The notes: generated from the sequence alone by a model not told the origin. Numbered from the stretch's first letter, positions 1 to 8,171 are shown. The stretch: 64,000 bases of DNA from an uncultured beta proteobacterium (GCA_903886975.1 CAISOB010000021.1:1-64000), one strand, 5' to 3'. A program made the numbers and translations.

Positions 1-75
1 CAGAAGGACATTGAATTCACCATGCATCGTCTCAACCACCGTCCCAGAAAATGTCTCGGATTCAAAACGCCACAT
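1..75 (-). CDS. Partial ORF running off the left edge, unknown
   Basis: An ATG at 75 on the minus strand opens a frame that stays open to the window edge (25 codons, beginning MWRFESETFSG). It lies downstream of the truncated methyltransferase in the same direction. A type III system would have its restriction subunit here, but nothing in these residues identifies one. Too short to name; it could also be the tail end of a rearranged segment. Confidence 0.25.
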   Translation of the reverse strand, partial: MWRFESETFSGTVVETMHGEFNVLL

Positions 76-122
76 CAGATCTTTATGAACCAGCTACACT
101 CTCGTCATAACGCGGTTGCACT

Positions 123-806
123 TCAGACTTGAATCCGCCGCTTAATAACTCTGCCAGAAGGCAAAGTTATAGGAAATCGCTGCTTTTCGGTGCCGCTCTT
201 AGCAGTTCCATCATCACCCTGCCGCCAAGGACCACGTGGATCATTGTCCGGATTGCGGAAGCGTCCCTTTTGAACTACGGTTCGCTCGATAAGATTGCGC
301 GTCTCGGCCCACCGACGCCTTTGCCGAGCAAAACCCAGAATCATGTCCTGCGAGGTCGAGATGTCTGCGTCACCGCGACCTCCCTTGTCTTTCTCCCACG
401 CGATGGTCGCAATGAAGTTTGATCGACCGAAAACTTCATCCATCAAAACCTTCAAGTAGTGGCCCTCGTTGTCATCAATTGTGACCCAGATACTTCCATT
501 TTCTGAAAGCAAGTCGCGCAATAGCACCAACCGCGGATACATCATTGAAAGCCACTGACTGTGTTCGAGCTTGTCGTCGTATTGCTCGAAGGCACCCTGC
601 GTGTTGTACGGCGGATCAATGAAGATGCACCTCACACGCCCGGCATAGAACGGGATCAAGGCTTTGAGCGTGAGCAGGTTGTCGCCCTGTATCAGTAAAT
701 TCTCGCTGGCTTCACCATATACGGATTCTTGTTTCAATAGGTGGTAAGGCACCTCTCGGGTGAACTCCTTGGCCTGATTTTTGTTAACCCAGTCGAGAAA
801 TGGCAT
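123..806 (-). pseudogene. Truncated type III restriction-modification DNA methyltransferase (Mod)
   Basis: The 227-residue product matches the N-terminal part of type III Mod proteins, which methylate adenine in a specific site and are usually 500-650 residues long. The catalytic motif DPPYN is at residues 64-68, preceded by the typical QGDNLLTLKAL stretch (40-50). The frame ends at residue 227 shortly after the conserved ITLPSGRV segment, so the target-recognition region and the SAM-binding FxGxG motif expected further on in this class are absent. The last residues (KRRIQV) do not look like Mod, and the next bases in another frame read as the tail of an unrelated protein. This suggests a deletion junction near 125-150 rather than a point mutation. 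An inactive remnant is likely. A 14-bp palindrome lies just upstream of the start. Confidence 0.8.
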
Positions 807-824
807 CTTCTGTTTTTCTTAGTT

Positions 825-838
825 GTTTCGGCCGAAAC
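825..838. promoter_or_regulatory. Perfect 14-bp palindrome upstream of the mod remnant
   Basis: GTTTCGGCCGAAAC is a perfect palindrome that ends 19 bp before the start codon of the leftward mod gene. Its position suits an operator for a regulator of the restriction-modification genes, but no regulator gene is seen nearby, so this is inference. Confidence 0.35.
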
Positions 839-1203
839 GTAGCCGGCAAGGCATTTTAGCCGTTATATTTTCTGGAAGGATGAAAACCTGTCGTCAAGCC
901 GGCCATTTCAATTGAGACGGAAGATTAAAGCATCCCACACAAGCTTCTACGGCCCGCCCAACCTCTCAAGGCCACACCCACAAGAGACTGATGACGTTCG
1001 GGAGTACTATGGCGTGTTCGCAATCGCCAAGTGCTAATAGGCTTTGAGTTGGAGGGTTTTTGGCACGGCCGATAAGCTAAGTGGCATGACCAGCGAATTG
1101 ACATTAAGAATATGGCGTTGGGGTTACCGTTGAGGGTGCTTCTGCAAACGCCGGGGAGATTCAGTCTGTCATCAATGGGGGGGGGAATCGTGCAACTTCT
1201 TGT
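839..1203. other. Stretch with no convincing gene
   Basis: Between the mod remnant and the remnant starting near 1204 I see no open frame with protein-like composition, no repeat and no clear promoter. It may be decayed coding sequence belonging to the same accessory region. Confidence 0.4.
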
Positions 1204-1420
1204 ACAGGCCATTTGCGGCCGAGGTCAAAGCGTTCGTGATGCAATCTTGAAGGACAAGACTCTGGGTGAGTTTCACCTCAAAGTTACCCAGCAGAAAAAA
1301 CAAGATCGGTCAAATGGTTGGTCCAAAGTGCGTAGCACGGACAAAGGCACACACGGGGCGATCAATGTTTCTTGGGACTCGAATACGCAGGTATTACTTG
1401 CTCGCGTAATAACACGAGGC
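1204..1420 (+). pseudogene. Coding remnant, C-terminal-like segment of an unknown protein
   Basis: A rightward frame (open from 1112 to 1585) has a protein-like middle part: about 70 residues including TLGEFHLKVTQQKKQ, NGWSKVRSTD and GAINVSWDSN, ending in RVITRGGG. Before it the frame is repetitive and unconvincing, and after about 1420 it is simply the antisense of the GIY-YIG gene. I read the segment as the remains of a gene cut by recombination at both ends. The family was not recognised. Confidence 0.35.
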
Positions 1421-1885
1421 GGCGGCGACCTTGGCGTTGCGAAAGCTTCCGTCGTTGACGCGGACAGGTTTGGGCAAATCAATGCCCTCGATCCTTTCAA
1501 AGCACCCGTTGGTGCGAATACATTCCGCACCGTGGCCACGATTGAGGTTCGTCAGCTGCGAGAAGTCATAGACGAAATTGATTAGCGTCGATTCAACGGC
1601 GAAGGCTTCCTGCTCGCTCTCGTAGCGCCCAACGATCAACTCGATGGGCTCCTTGTCGGCTTTAAAGATGTCGTGAATGCGCTGGTGCTTTTCGCGTTCC
1701 GGCGCTTGTGTTCTGGATAACAGAAACTTCGCTTCTGCGACGTGGTTCAAAACGCGATTGCCTTGCCCCTTGCCTACGTAGAAGACCGAGGCATCCCTTG
1801 GATCGATCAACACATACACGTAGAAAGGAAGCAGCGGAATAAAGTCATTGCCGGAAGCGGAAGGAATTTGGTTATGGTCGTTCAT
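1394..1885 (-). CDS. GIY-YIG (LEM-3-like) nuclease family protein
   Basis: The 163-residue product has the GIY-YIG nuclease core near the N-terminus: YVYV at residues 22-25, then YVGKG at 36-40 followed by an arginine at 44. This spacing is typical of the LEM-3-like branch, whose members cleave DNA or sit in phage-defence neighbourhoods; the biological role of the bacterial versions is mostly unknown. The final residues (after about 155) run into the rightward coding remnant, so the natural C-terminus may have been replaced at a recombination junction. The gene is alone in its orientation, between a dispersed repeat and the remnant. Codon 1 is ATG without a strong ribosome binding site. Confidence 0.7.
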   Translation of the reverse strand: MNDHNQIPSASGNDFIPLLPFYVYVLIDPRDASVFYVGKGQGNRVLNHVAEAKFLLSRTQAPEREKHQRIHDIFKADKEPIELIVGRYESEQEAFAVESTLINFVYDFSQLTNLNRGHGAECIRTNGCFERIEGIDLPKPVRVNDGSFRNAKVAAASCYYASK

Positions 1886-1926
1886 GATCGCTTTTTTTTC
1901 GGCATCGGGGCGTTGGAAAACAATTT

Positions 1927-1954
1927 CTGGATTCCGGCTTTCGCCGGAATGACG
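1927..1954 (+). repeat. Dispersed REP-like palindromic repeat
   Basis: CTGG followed by the inverted repeat ATTCCGGC-tttc-GCCGGAAT and then GACG. It is one of a family of intergenic copies in this window and lies upstream of the GIY-YIG gene. Confidence 0.8.
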
Positions 1955-1995
1955 GCGAAAAGGGTCGCGACGTTCGCCCGGCTGACGGGCGATGA

Positions 1996-2023
1996 GGATT
2001 GCCGGCTTTCGTCGGGATGACGG
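1996..2023 (+). repeat. Degenerate copy of the REP-like repeat
   Basis: This copy keeps GCCGGCTTTCGTCGGGATGACG with several changes from the family core. It sits 41 bp after the first copy in the same orientation, forming a tandem pair. Confidence 0.55.
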
Positions 2024-2078
2024 TGAGAGGATTACGACCTTGACCGAATTGAGGCGGGGAGAATGGTGAGGCGCGGTC

Positions 2079-2507
2079 CTACGTCCCGCCCCTGATGCCT
2101 TTGACTGCGGACGCTATCTCGGCGCACGATTTTTCCAAGCTCGCCCTGAGCTCCTTCAGGGCGCGAAATACCTCGGAAAACTGGTCAGTATTTATCCAGG
2201 CCGAGTGCTGAACCAGGTCTGTCACCGTGCGGCCGGGAACATCCTCCTGCAGTTCTATTCCCTCGGATCCATCGGGATAGACGACGTAAGTGAACTGCGG
2301 GCCAGGCACGGTCCCGTCCTGACCTTTATCGATGAAGAGACTATAAACCGTTTCTCCCTTGTAGATGAGGCTGGCGATTTCAAGGGCGTCACGATCTTCG
2401 GGGATCCCGACCGGGGATTTGGATTCCGCGTCTATCGGAGTGATTGTCGCGCTGACGATGTGACCGCTATTGTCGAGGCGAACTCCGGTAATTCCAAAAA
2501 TGGACAT
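2079..2507 (-). CDS. Hypothetical protein, 142 aa
   Basis: The start is well supported: an AGGAGGT ribosome binding site lies 5 bases before the ATG. The product is acidic in its first two thirds, with alternating short strands (for example SLFIDKGQDG and FTYVVYPDGSEGIELQEDVPGRT) and then a C-terminal helix, residues 105-137. There is no signal peptide, membrane segment or catalytic motif. The later part resembles small proteins that bind a partner through a beta domain, but I do not recognise the family. It stands alone in the accessory region. Confidence 0.65.
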   Translation of the reverse strand: MSIFGITGVRLDNSGHIVSATITPIDAESKSPVGIPEDRDALEIASLIYKGETVYSLFIDKGQDGTVPGPQFTYVVYPDGSEGIELQEDVPGRTVTDLVQHSAWINTDQFSEVFRALKELRASLEKSCAEIASAVKGIRGGT

Positions 2508-2927
2508 GGCTACCTCCTGTGTAACAACGTTCGATCTTTCTTCTGGCCTACTATGGTACGCGCCTTATTCGGAGGTCGGTAGTCTCCGCCCTGGCATGCC
2601 CGATGGGCAGTTTTCGCGCTCCGCGCTTCCTTCGGTCGCTTTCCCCGAAATGACCGCCGAGAGGATTCCGGCGGCGAGAACTGAAATACCCCCCGCCTCG
2701 TACGACCACACGCCTCGATGGAACGGCAGTGCAACCGCAGTCGTAGTCGACGCGAGGAAGGTATCCTCGTCGGCTTGGTGGCGGAGAATTAAGTCTCGAA
2801 GGAATTCGAGCGGAGGGGTAAATTGCAACCATCCAAGCGCATGAATCCCCCATCTTCTAATTTTTCGTGTTGACCTCGATCTTCTATGACCGTTTTGTTG
2901 CAAGTCGCAATGGCGGTCGGCTACTGG
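2508..2927. other. Gap with no supportable gene
   Basis: Several overlapping frames of 74-125 codons cross this stretch on both strands, but none has a ribosome binding site or consistent protein-like composition. The leftward frame ending at 2565 has one hydrophobic patch (GGISVLAAGILSAVISG) that could be a decayed membrane segment. Confidence 0.4.
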
Positions 2928-3143
2928 CTACTCTATAGGTGGGATCTCTTCTCCTGCCCCCCAATAATTCCCGGTGATGGCCCGATCGCTGTCAAGCTCG
3001 TTACCGTCAGAATTCTCAAAGTCGTCGGCGTCTCCGTTCAACTGCCGATCTTCGGACTCACCGAAAGACTTTCGACGATCCAAAACCTCCAAGAAGGACC
3101 GACGACGATCGTTACCCGCTCTGCGTTCAAGTTGCGCATCCAT
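2928..3143 (-). CDS. Small hypothetical protein, 71 aa, basic head and acidic tail
   Basis: An AAGGTGG ribosome binding site lies 8 bases before the ATG at 3143, which favours this start over upstream ATGs. The product has a basic N-terminal part with repeated ERR/DRR motifs (LERRAGNDRRRS, then LDRRKS) and a strongly acidic tail rich in D and E ending in GAGEEIPPIE. The charge split resembles nucleic-acid or partner-binding small proteins, but no family is recognised. A chance frame cannot be excluded. Confidence 0.4.
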   Translation of the reverse strand: MDAQLERRAGNDRRRSFLEVLDRRKSFGESEDRQLNGDADDFENSDGNELDSDRAITGNYWGAGEEIPPIE

Positions 3144-3374
3144 GATCCATTCCACCTTTCGAAGCATTAAGCGCATTGCAATACAGGACGTTGAACCAAC
3201 GCGCTGAGCTAAGACTCAGAGAACGAAATTTGAGTTCCTTCCGTCAGAAAGAACCTTAGCGGGGAACTCCCTATAATGTTTCAGACCACATGAACACATG
3301 CGCTAATTGGATCCGCCACGCCGCTAATTGCCTGCATACCAGCCAATTCCACTCAGACCGCAACACAGAGGACC

Positions 3375-4046
3375 ATGATGACCAACCAGGAACGCGAACA
3401 ACTCACCGAACTGCTGCAGCAATTGACCCAGGCTCGACTCGCGCAGAAAGACGGCGAGGCCGACAACCTGATCCGTGACGCCTGCAGCCGACAACCCGAC
3501 GCGGCTTACCTGCTCGCGCTCAAGGTCATGCTGATGGACCATGCCTTGCAGAATTCACAGGCGCAGATCGCCCAACTGCAAGGCGAACTTGAACAAGCCC
3601 GGAATCAAACCGGCGGTCCGACTGGCGGCAGTGGCAGCTTCCTGGACCCAAACGCCTGGGGGAACTCCGCCGTGTCACGATCCGGCCCGCCGCCCCAGGC
3701 GCCGCAATATCCGACCAATCCGGCGTCGACTCTGGCGCCCGCTCCGGCGCCTGTAGCCGCTCCCGCAGTGAGTTCCTGGGGTGGAGGAAGCATGCTGGGC
3801 AATATCGCAACCACGGCCGCCGGTGTCGTTGCAGGAAGTTTTCTCTTTCAGAGGATTGAACACCTGCTGGGCAACCGCAACCCCAATTCGGGTTTGATGA
3901 ATGGACTGAGCGGAAACGGCTCGATCGAACCCGGCGAGCGGCGGGCCATCCACGCGCCTGCCGATGACGGCCTGGCGGATAACGATATATTCGATACCAG
4001 CTCGGTCGATGACTTCATCGCCAGTGATACGGACAACACCATTTGA
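3375..4046 (+). CDS. DUF2076 domain protein
   Basis: The N-terminal 80 residues, starting NQEREQLTELLQQLTQAR, match the DUF2076 family, whose members are annotated as periplasmic ligand-binding sensors but have no proven function. Residues 55-75 are a Q/E-rich coiled coil. A proline/alanine-rich linker (about 100-135) follows, then a glycine-rich hydrophobic stretch with GNIATTAAGVVAGSFLF (residues 138-160) that could be a single membrane or association segment. The C-terminus is very acidic, with an aspartate run before the stop. Two ATGs are adjacent (3375 and 3378); GAGG lies just upstream. A consensus TATAAT at 3272-3277, without a good -35, is the only promoter hint. Confidence 0.85.
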   Translation: MMTNQEREQLTELLQQLTQARLAQKDGEADNLIRDACSRQPDAAYLLALKVMLMDHALQNSQAQIAQLQGELEQARNQTGGPTGGSGSFLDPNAWGNSAVSRSGPPPQAPQYPTNPASTLAPAPAPVAAPAVSSWGGGSMLGNIATTAAGVVAGSFLFQRIEHLLGNRNPNSGLMNGLSGNGSIEPGERRAIHAPADDGLADNDIFDTSSVDDFIASDTDNTI

Positions 4047-4468
4047 TGGCGCACCTGCCGGCCTACGTCGGGCCCGTGCTGCCGCGAATTGGCCAAGGTG
4101 GAACCATGGAGTCTGAGGCCACGGATTAGACGGGATGTGAGCGCCGCATCGGTTTGACAAACCGGCTTTGTCTATGATTACATGGGTCTGAGTGGAGTTG
4201 TCCTCAAATGCCCTTTCTAATTTCCTGAGCGTTGAGAATGCCAAGCAAAGCGAATTCGGCGAATAAGGCAAGAGCGGAGAGCCATGTTGCTCATCTCAAG
4301 GCAATACCTTTCGTCGTAGGGAGCAAATCCGCTCGTCAGCGCGCGTTGCGTTCCGCAGTCAAATCGGGGGCTGTTTCTTCAACAGAAGCAATCGAGCGCG
4401 CAAGGCTAATACCAAGGGCGATGGTCGTAAGTTCCAAAGTCATCCGTTGGCCGAGTTTGTAGGCAAGA
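4047..4468. other. Gap with no supportable gene
   Basis: Short frames on both strands lack ribosome binding sites. The rightward frame from 4232 to 4462 (many R, A, S) lies directly before the decayed nucleotidyltransferase gene and could be a remnant of a partner gene, but it is not recognisable. Confidence 0.35.
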
Positions 4469-5165
4469 ATGCCACCGGGCGATTTGTTGTCCGACGACCT
4501 GGGGTGGTTTACTCCCGTCGATCTTGAGTTCCTTTTTACGGCATTGTCGAACGTCCCAAACCCAGGATCGGTTGTCCTTGTTGGTGGCCAAGCCCTCGCC
4601 TTCGATCGCCACCATGGACGATAACACTCCAAATACGGCAACAATTGTTTTCGTGGGCCCCTCTGGAAGTAAGTTGATGATCGACTTCCTTGGAACCGTG
4701 GTCGGCCTAAGCGCAGACGAGGTGCGCCGTCTGTCAGTGCCAATCGACATGGATGGCAGACTCTTGAATGTTATGCACCCCTTGCTTTGCCTTCGCAGCA
4801 GAATATGCAATCTTGAAGTGCTGACCTCCAAACGGAACCGCAATGGGCTGGCTCAAGCCAAGGTCGCGATTCATGTCGCCAAGATGTATCTGCAGAAACG
4901 GATAGCAGATAACGAAGTTCGCGAAGCACTTAACGGCACGAAATTAATCGCAGAATTGGCTACCTCAAAGGCGGGAAGATTCGTTTGGGACAAATGGGAA
5001 ATCGATGTATTGGAAGCGGTCGACCCGTCGATTTTCCCAGTTCATGAATTCCAAGAAAAGGAATGGCCGAAGCAGATGAAGAGAATCTCCGACACCAGAG
5101 ATCGCCTCAGAATCATGCACGAGAATCGCAAGGCCGCAAGGCGAACAATATCTACTCGCCGATAA
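4469..5165 (+). pseudogene. Nucleotidyltransferase-like gene (abortive-infection/toxin type), frame-disrupted
   Basis: Two frames together make one broken protein. From the ATG at 4469 the first frame reads a start typical of these nucleotidyltransferase-fold proteins: LEFLFTALSNVPNPGSVV, then LVGGQALAF at about residues 39-47. The tryptophan and acidic residues that normally follow are missing. At about 4605 the sense passes to another frame, which reads the C-terminal half: LMIDFLGTVVGL, RLLNVMHPLLCLRSRICNLEVL, then a helical tail to 5165. Roughly 60 residues holding the metal-binding aspartates of the family seem to be deleted. The family includes AbiEii-like and other stand-alone toxin or phage-exclusion proteins. 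It is almost certainly inactive. It overlaps the 3' end of the convergent hydrolase gene. Confidence 0.7.
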
Positions 5166-6222
5166 GTTCCTCGAGATAGTGCTTCCAAAGAGCGGCCAAG
5201 GCCAGTGACTGGTGGCCGGCCGTCCTGTCGCTGGCCGGCACCAAGGCGAAGCGAGCGCCGGGAATGGTCTTCACGATCGATTCTGTCACACCAAGCTCCG
5301 CCGGATTGACCAAGTCGTCGGCGAAATTTACTGCGAAGAGCTTTGCATGAATATTGCCCAGCATCGGCTGAGGATCGTAATCCCAGGACGATTCGAGCCA
5401 GTAGAGAAAATCGTTGGCGTCGTAGAGCTGCCCCGCATCCTTGACCATCGCCTCGTAGGCGCAAAACGCCTCGGACCGTGACGGCGCCAGCGCTTGAAGT
5501 CGCGACGGATTGTCCAGAATGATCGGCCAGAGCGGCGCGGTATGGAGCCAGTGCTGCGGCGGCAAAACGTAGTCACCGCGCTTCCAGTCGGGATCATTGC
5601 GAATCGACTCGATGAGGATCAGCCGCAGCATCAGGTTGCGCCCGCTGACGGCAATCGGTTGGCAGGCGATCGGCATGACCGCATCCATCATCTCGGGGTA
5701 GCGTTCGGCCCACATCCAGCTTTGCATGCCACCCATCGAGGTACCGAGGACCAGGCGCAGGTGATCGATGCCCAGCGCCTCGGTCACCACCAGGTGCTGC
5801 GCAGCGACGACATCGCCGTAGCCGTAACGCGGAAAGCCCGTGCGCAGGCCGTCACTCGGTTTGCTCGATCCGCCGCGACCAAGGCCGTCGGGAAGGATGA
5901 TGTAGAAGCGCGACGCATCGAGCGCTTGCCCCGGCCCGAACAACTCCCCACCGAGCGTCGGGCCGAGAAAGGTCTTTCCGGTTCCGGTCGTGCCATGCAG
6001 CAGCAGTACGGCATTCGTTACCCTGCCGGCCGCGTCGAATTGCCGCGATCCAAGCGTTGTGTAATGCAAGCGAAGCTCAGGGAGAACCTCTTCGTTCTGG
6101 AAGCGGAAATCGTGAACCGTAAAGTCCCCCGCCGATTGGTTGGAGAAGGTCAAGGCGACGGCCCCGGATTCAGGAACCGACGCAGTCGCGCGGGAGCTAA
6201 GGGCATTGTCAATTCTCCGCAA
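5152..6222 (-). CDS. Alpha/beta-fold hydrolase, MetX (homoserine acetyltransferase)-like
   Basis: The product has the MetX-family hydrolase core. The strand-turn motif LLLHGTTGTGKTFLGP begins at about residue 73, the nucleophile elbow GTSMGGM has Ser162, and a late Asp (NFADDLVNP) and His (TAGHQSL) complete the triad. Related stand-alone proteins have a signal peptide before the GDFxxxDFRF segment, which is at residues 32-41 here. In this copy the upstream residues are polar and show no signal peptide. The frame has no ATG before the conserved domain; the given start is TTG (6222), without a good ribosome binding site, and the frame is open 14 codons further up. The 5' end may have been lost near the repeat at 6297. 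The substrate is unknown; acyltransfer or ester hydrolysis are possible. Confidence 0.75.
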   Translation of the reverse strand: MRRIDNALSSRATASVPESGAVALTFSNQSAGDFTVHDFRFQNEEVLPELRLHYTTLGSRQFDAAGRVTNAVLLLHGTTGTGKTFLGPTLGGELFGPGQALDASRFYIILPDGLGRGGSSKPSDGLRTGFPRYGYGDVVAAQHLVVTEALGIDHLRLVLGTSMGGMQSWMWAERYPEMMDAVMPIACQPIAVSGRNLMLRLILIESIRNDPDWKRGDYVLPPQHWLHTAPLWPIILDNPSRLQALAPSRSEAFCAYEAMVKDAGQLYDANDFLYWLESSWDYDPQPMLGNIHAKLFAVNFADDLVNPAELGVTESIVKTIPGARFALVPASDRTAGHQSLALAALWKHYLEELIGE

Positions 6223-6296
6223 TGGCTTGTTCAGCGGGAAGTGGACTTCGAAAAGTTGCCGAAGTGCAACGCATCACGCCATCTGCGGCCTCCGTT

Positions 6297-6324
6297 CTGG
6301 ATTCCGGCTTCCGCCGGAATGACG
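6297..6324 (+). repeat. Dispersed REP-like palindromic repeat
   Basis: CTGG, then ATTCCGGC-ttcc-GCCGGAAT and GACG. It lies between the hydrolase start and the end of the potassium channel gene. Confidence 0.8.
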
Positions 6325-6364
6325 GGGATGTGGTCGGGAGTATGTTGAAAATTGCTGGCAAACC

Positions 6365-8068
6365 TCAGCCGTGCGCCGCGACAATCGGGGCCGCATGGAA
6401 CTGGCGCTGGTAGCGATCGAGGCTGCTGATCGAACCGCAGACGAAAAGCGCGTCGTCCGGGCGGACCACAAAACTCCGATCGAATTCGACGAGCACCTCG
6501 GCGCCGCGTTCGACGGCGACGACTTTCGCGCCGATCCGTTCGAGCGCTTCGCCGTGCCAGGGATGCGCGCCGGCGAGCGTTCCCGCGGAGAGGCGGGCGA
6601 ACTTGATCCGGTTCTCGACCGGAATTACCTGCTCGTCGAGCAGGTGAAAGGCGAGGATCTGTCCGGCGACCTGCCCGACCGAAATCGCGAAATCGGCGCC
6701 CGAGCGATAGAGCCGCGCCGTATTCGGCGATCGGCTGACGCGCACGATGAGCGGTACCTCGGGCGCGAAATCGCGGACCACCGCCGTTGCGAACACCGAT
6801 TCGCTGTCGTCACTCAAAGCCAGAATCACCGCGGCTGCATCACGCAGGCCGGCCTCGCGCAAAGTGGAAAGCTCAAGGACATTACCGACGATATCGACGC
6901 CCGGCGCCGCCTGGCGGTCGATCACCACGCAGTTTTCCCCGGCGTCGCGCAGCATTTCGATGACCTTGTGACCGACGGCGCCGTAGCCGGCCATCACGAT
7001 CGGCCCCTGGCGGCGAATGGGCATCGCCATGCGTTCGACTCTCTCGAGTTTCTCCTGGGCGCCGACGATGACCAGGATGGCGCCCGGTTCGACGCGCGTC
7101 TCGGGCCCCTTGGCCGTGGTAAACACGCCTTCATGCCACTGCCCGATGACGGACACGCCGTGCACTTCGCGCAGGTGCAAATCGCCGAGCCGCTTGCCGG
7201 CGAGCTGGCTGTCGGCGCGAACGCGGAATTCGGCCATTCCGACCTTGGTTCCGAGCAGATGCATGCCGTCGGCCGGCGGACTGATGCGGGTGCTGGCGCG
7301 CGAGGCGAGCGCGGCACCGAGGACGTGCGCCGGCGTGAACACTTCGGTCGCGCCGATCTGCAGCATCGGCGCACGGTAGAGCGGATCGTCGGCGAGCGCA
7401 TAGACGGGGCCGGTGAATCCATGTTCGCGGACGATGAGCGTGCACGTGGCGTTGCCATGGTCGCCGGCGTTGGTGACCACGGCGCGCGCCTGGACGACGC
7501 GCGCGAGCACCGACGGATCGTCGGCCAGTCTGCCGAAGACCACGTTGTAATGCCGGTCGCGCAGGTTGCGCGCGAGTTCCATGTCTTCCTCGAAGATGAC
7601 GAACGGACTGTTGGTGCGCCCGAATTCTTCGAGCAGCGACTCGATGGCCGGCCCATAACGATAGAAAAGAACCTTGCCGGCCATCGGCGGCAGGATGTGC
7701 TGCAGGCGGACTTCGAACTGTTCCTCGAAATACGGCAGGACGAAGATCGGGAAGATCAGGAAGACCAGGAACTGGCCCATGAACTGGCCGACGATGACGA
7801 ACAGCGCGAGCACCGGATTCGTCCAGTGGCTGTCGTGTCCGTAGCCGGTCGTGGTGAGGGTTTCGGAGGCCCACTGGAGACTCTCGAGGAAGGTGCGCGG
7901 CGAACCTTCCAGATACTGCATGCCGAACATGTAAATGGTGCCGAGCAGGAGCACCGCGGTCGGCAACAGGGCGAGCAGCGCCAACAGGCGCCGGGTCGAA
8001 CGTTTAAGTCTTGAAAACATGGTTCGTGACCGGAGATTCGATAGTGTGAAGTATCCTCGAATCGTCAT
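6365..8068 (-). CDS. Potassium channel protein with two TrkA-N/RCK domains
   Basis: The N-terminal part has two membrane helices (from the second ATG, about residues 10-32 and 68-95) around a pore loop with the selectivity-filter sequence TTTGYGH; most channels have GYGD. Two cytoplasmic RCK units follow, each a Rossmann-like TrkA-N domain plus a TrkA-C domain. The second carries the nucleotide-binding glycine motif GYGAVGHKVIEML and an acidic residue at the end of the next strand (VVIDRQ). The protein probably conducts K+ across the inner membrane under control by NAD(H) or another nucleotide. The ATG at 8020 (MFSRLKRSTR) is the more likely start because the membrane segment follows directly; the first ATG adds 16 polar residues. 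Neither has a strong ribosome binding site. Confidence 0.88.
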   Translation of the reverse strand: MTIRGYFTLSNLRSRTMFSRLKRSTRRLLALLALLPTAVLLLGTIYMFGMQYLEGSPRTFLESLQWASETLTTTGYGHDSHWTNPVLALFVIVGQFMGQFLVFLIFPIFVLPYFEEQFEVRLQHILPPMAGKVLFYRYGPAIESLLEEFGRTNSPFVIFEEDMELARNLRDRHYNVVFGRLADDPSVLARVVQARAVVTNAGDHGNATCTLIVREHGFTGPVYALADDPLYRAPMLQIGATEVFTPAHVLGAALASRASTRISPPADGMHLLGTKVGMAEFRVRADSQLAGKRLGDLHLREVHGVSVIGQWHEGVFTTAKGPETRVEPGAILVIVGAQEKLERVERMAMPIRRQGPIVMAGYGAVGHKVIEMLRDAGENCVVIDRQAAPGVDIVGNVLELSTLREAGLRDAAAVILALSDDSESVFATAVVRDFAPEVPLIVRVSRSPNTARLYRSGADFAISVGQVAGQILAFHLLDEQVIPVENRIKFARLSAGTLAGAHPWHGEALERIGAKVVAVERGAEVLVEFDRSFVVRPDDALFVCGSISSLDRYQRQFHAAPIVAAHG

Positions 8069-8130
8069 GAAGCGGGGTAATTCTTTATGCCATGGGCACT
8101 TACCTGTCCGACTTTGTTTGTGAAATCAGT

Positions 8131-8158
8131 CGTCACACCGGCGAAAGCCGGTGTCCAG
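8131..8158 (-). repeat. Dispersed REP-like repeat, inverted partner
   Basis: Complement-strand copy with core ACACCGGC-gaaa-GCCGGTGT, flanked by CGTC and CCAG. It faces the copy at 8172 across 13 bp, forming an inverted pair. Confidence 0.75.
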
Positions 8159-8171
8159 TTCGTCGCCTTTA

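Noticed and set aside
925..1212. Leftward 95-codon frame near the mod remnant
   Set aside because: No ribosome binding site and Cys/Arg/Ser-rich composition typical of a random frame.
4336..4743. Leftward 135-codon frame over the nucleotidyltransferase remnant
   Set aside because: The ending resembles a membrane helix by chance; the rightward frames match a known family.
1..5165. Active phage-defence island
   Set aside because: Its recognisable defence genes are truncated or frame-disrupted, apart from the GIY-YIG protein, so it looks like a remnant rather than a working system.
6371..8014. 547-codon frame antisense to the potassium channel
   Set aside because: Charged low-complexity product, exactly complementary to conserved RCK domains.
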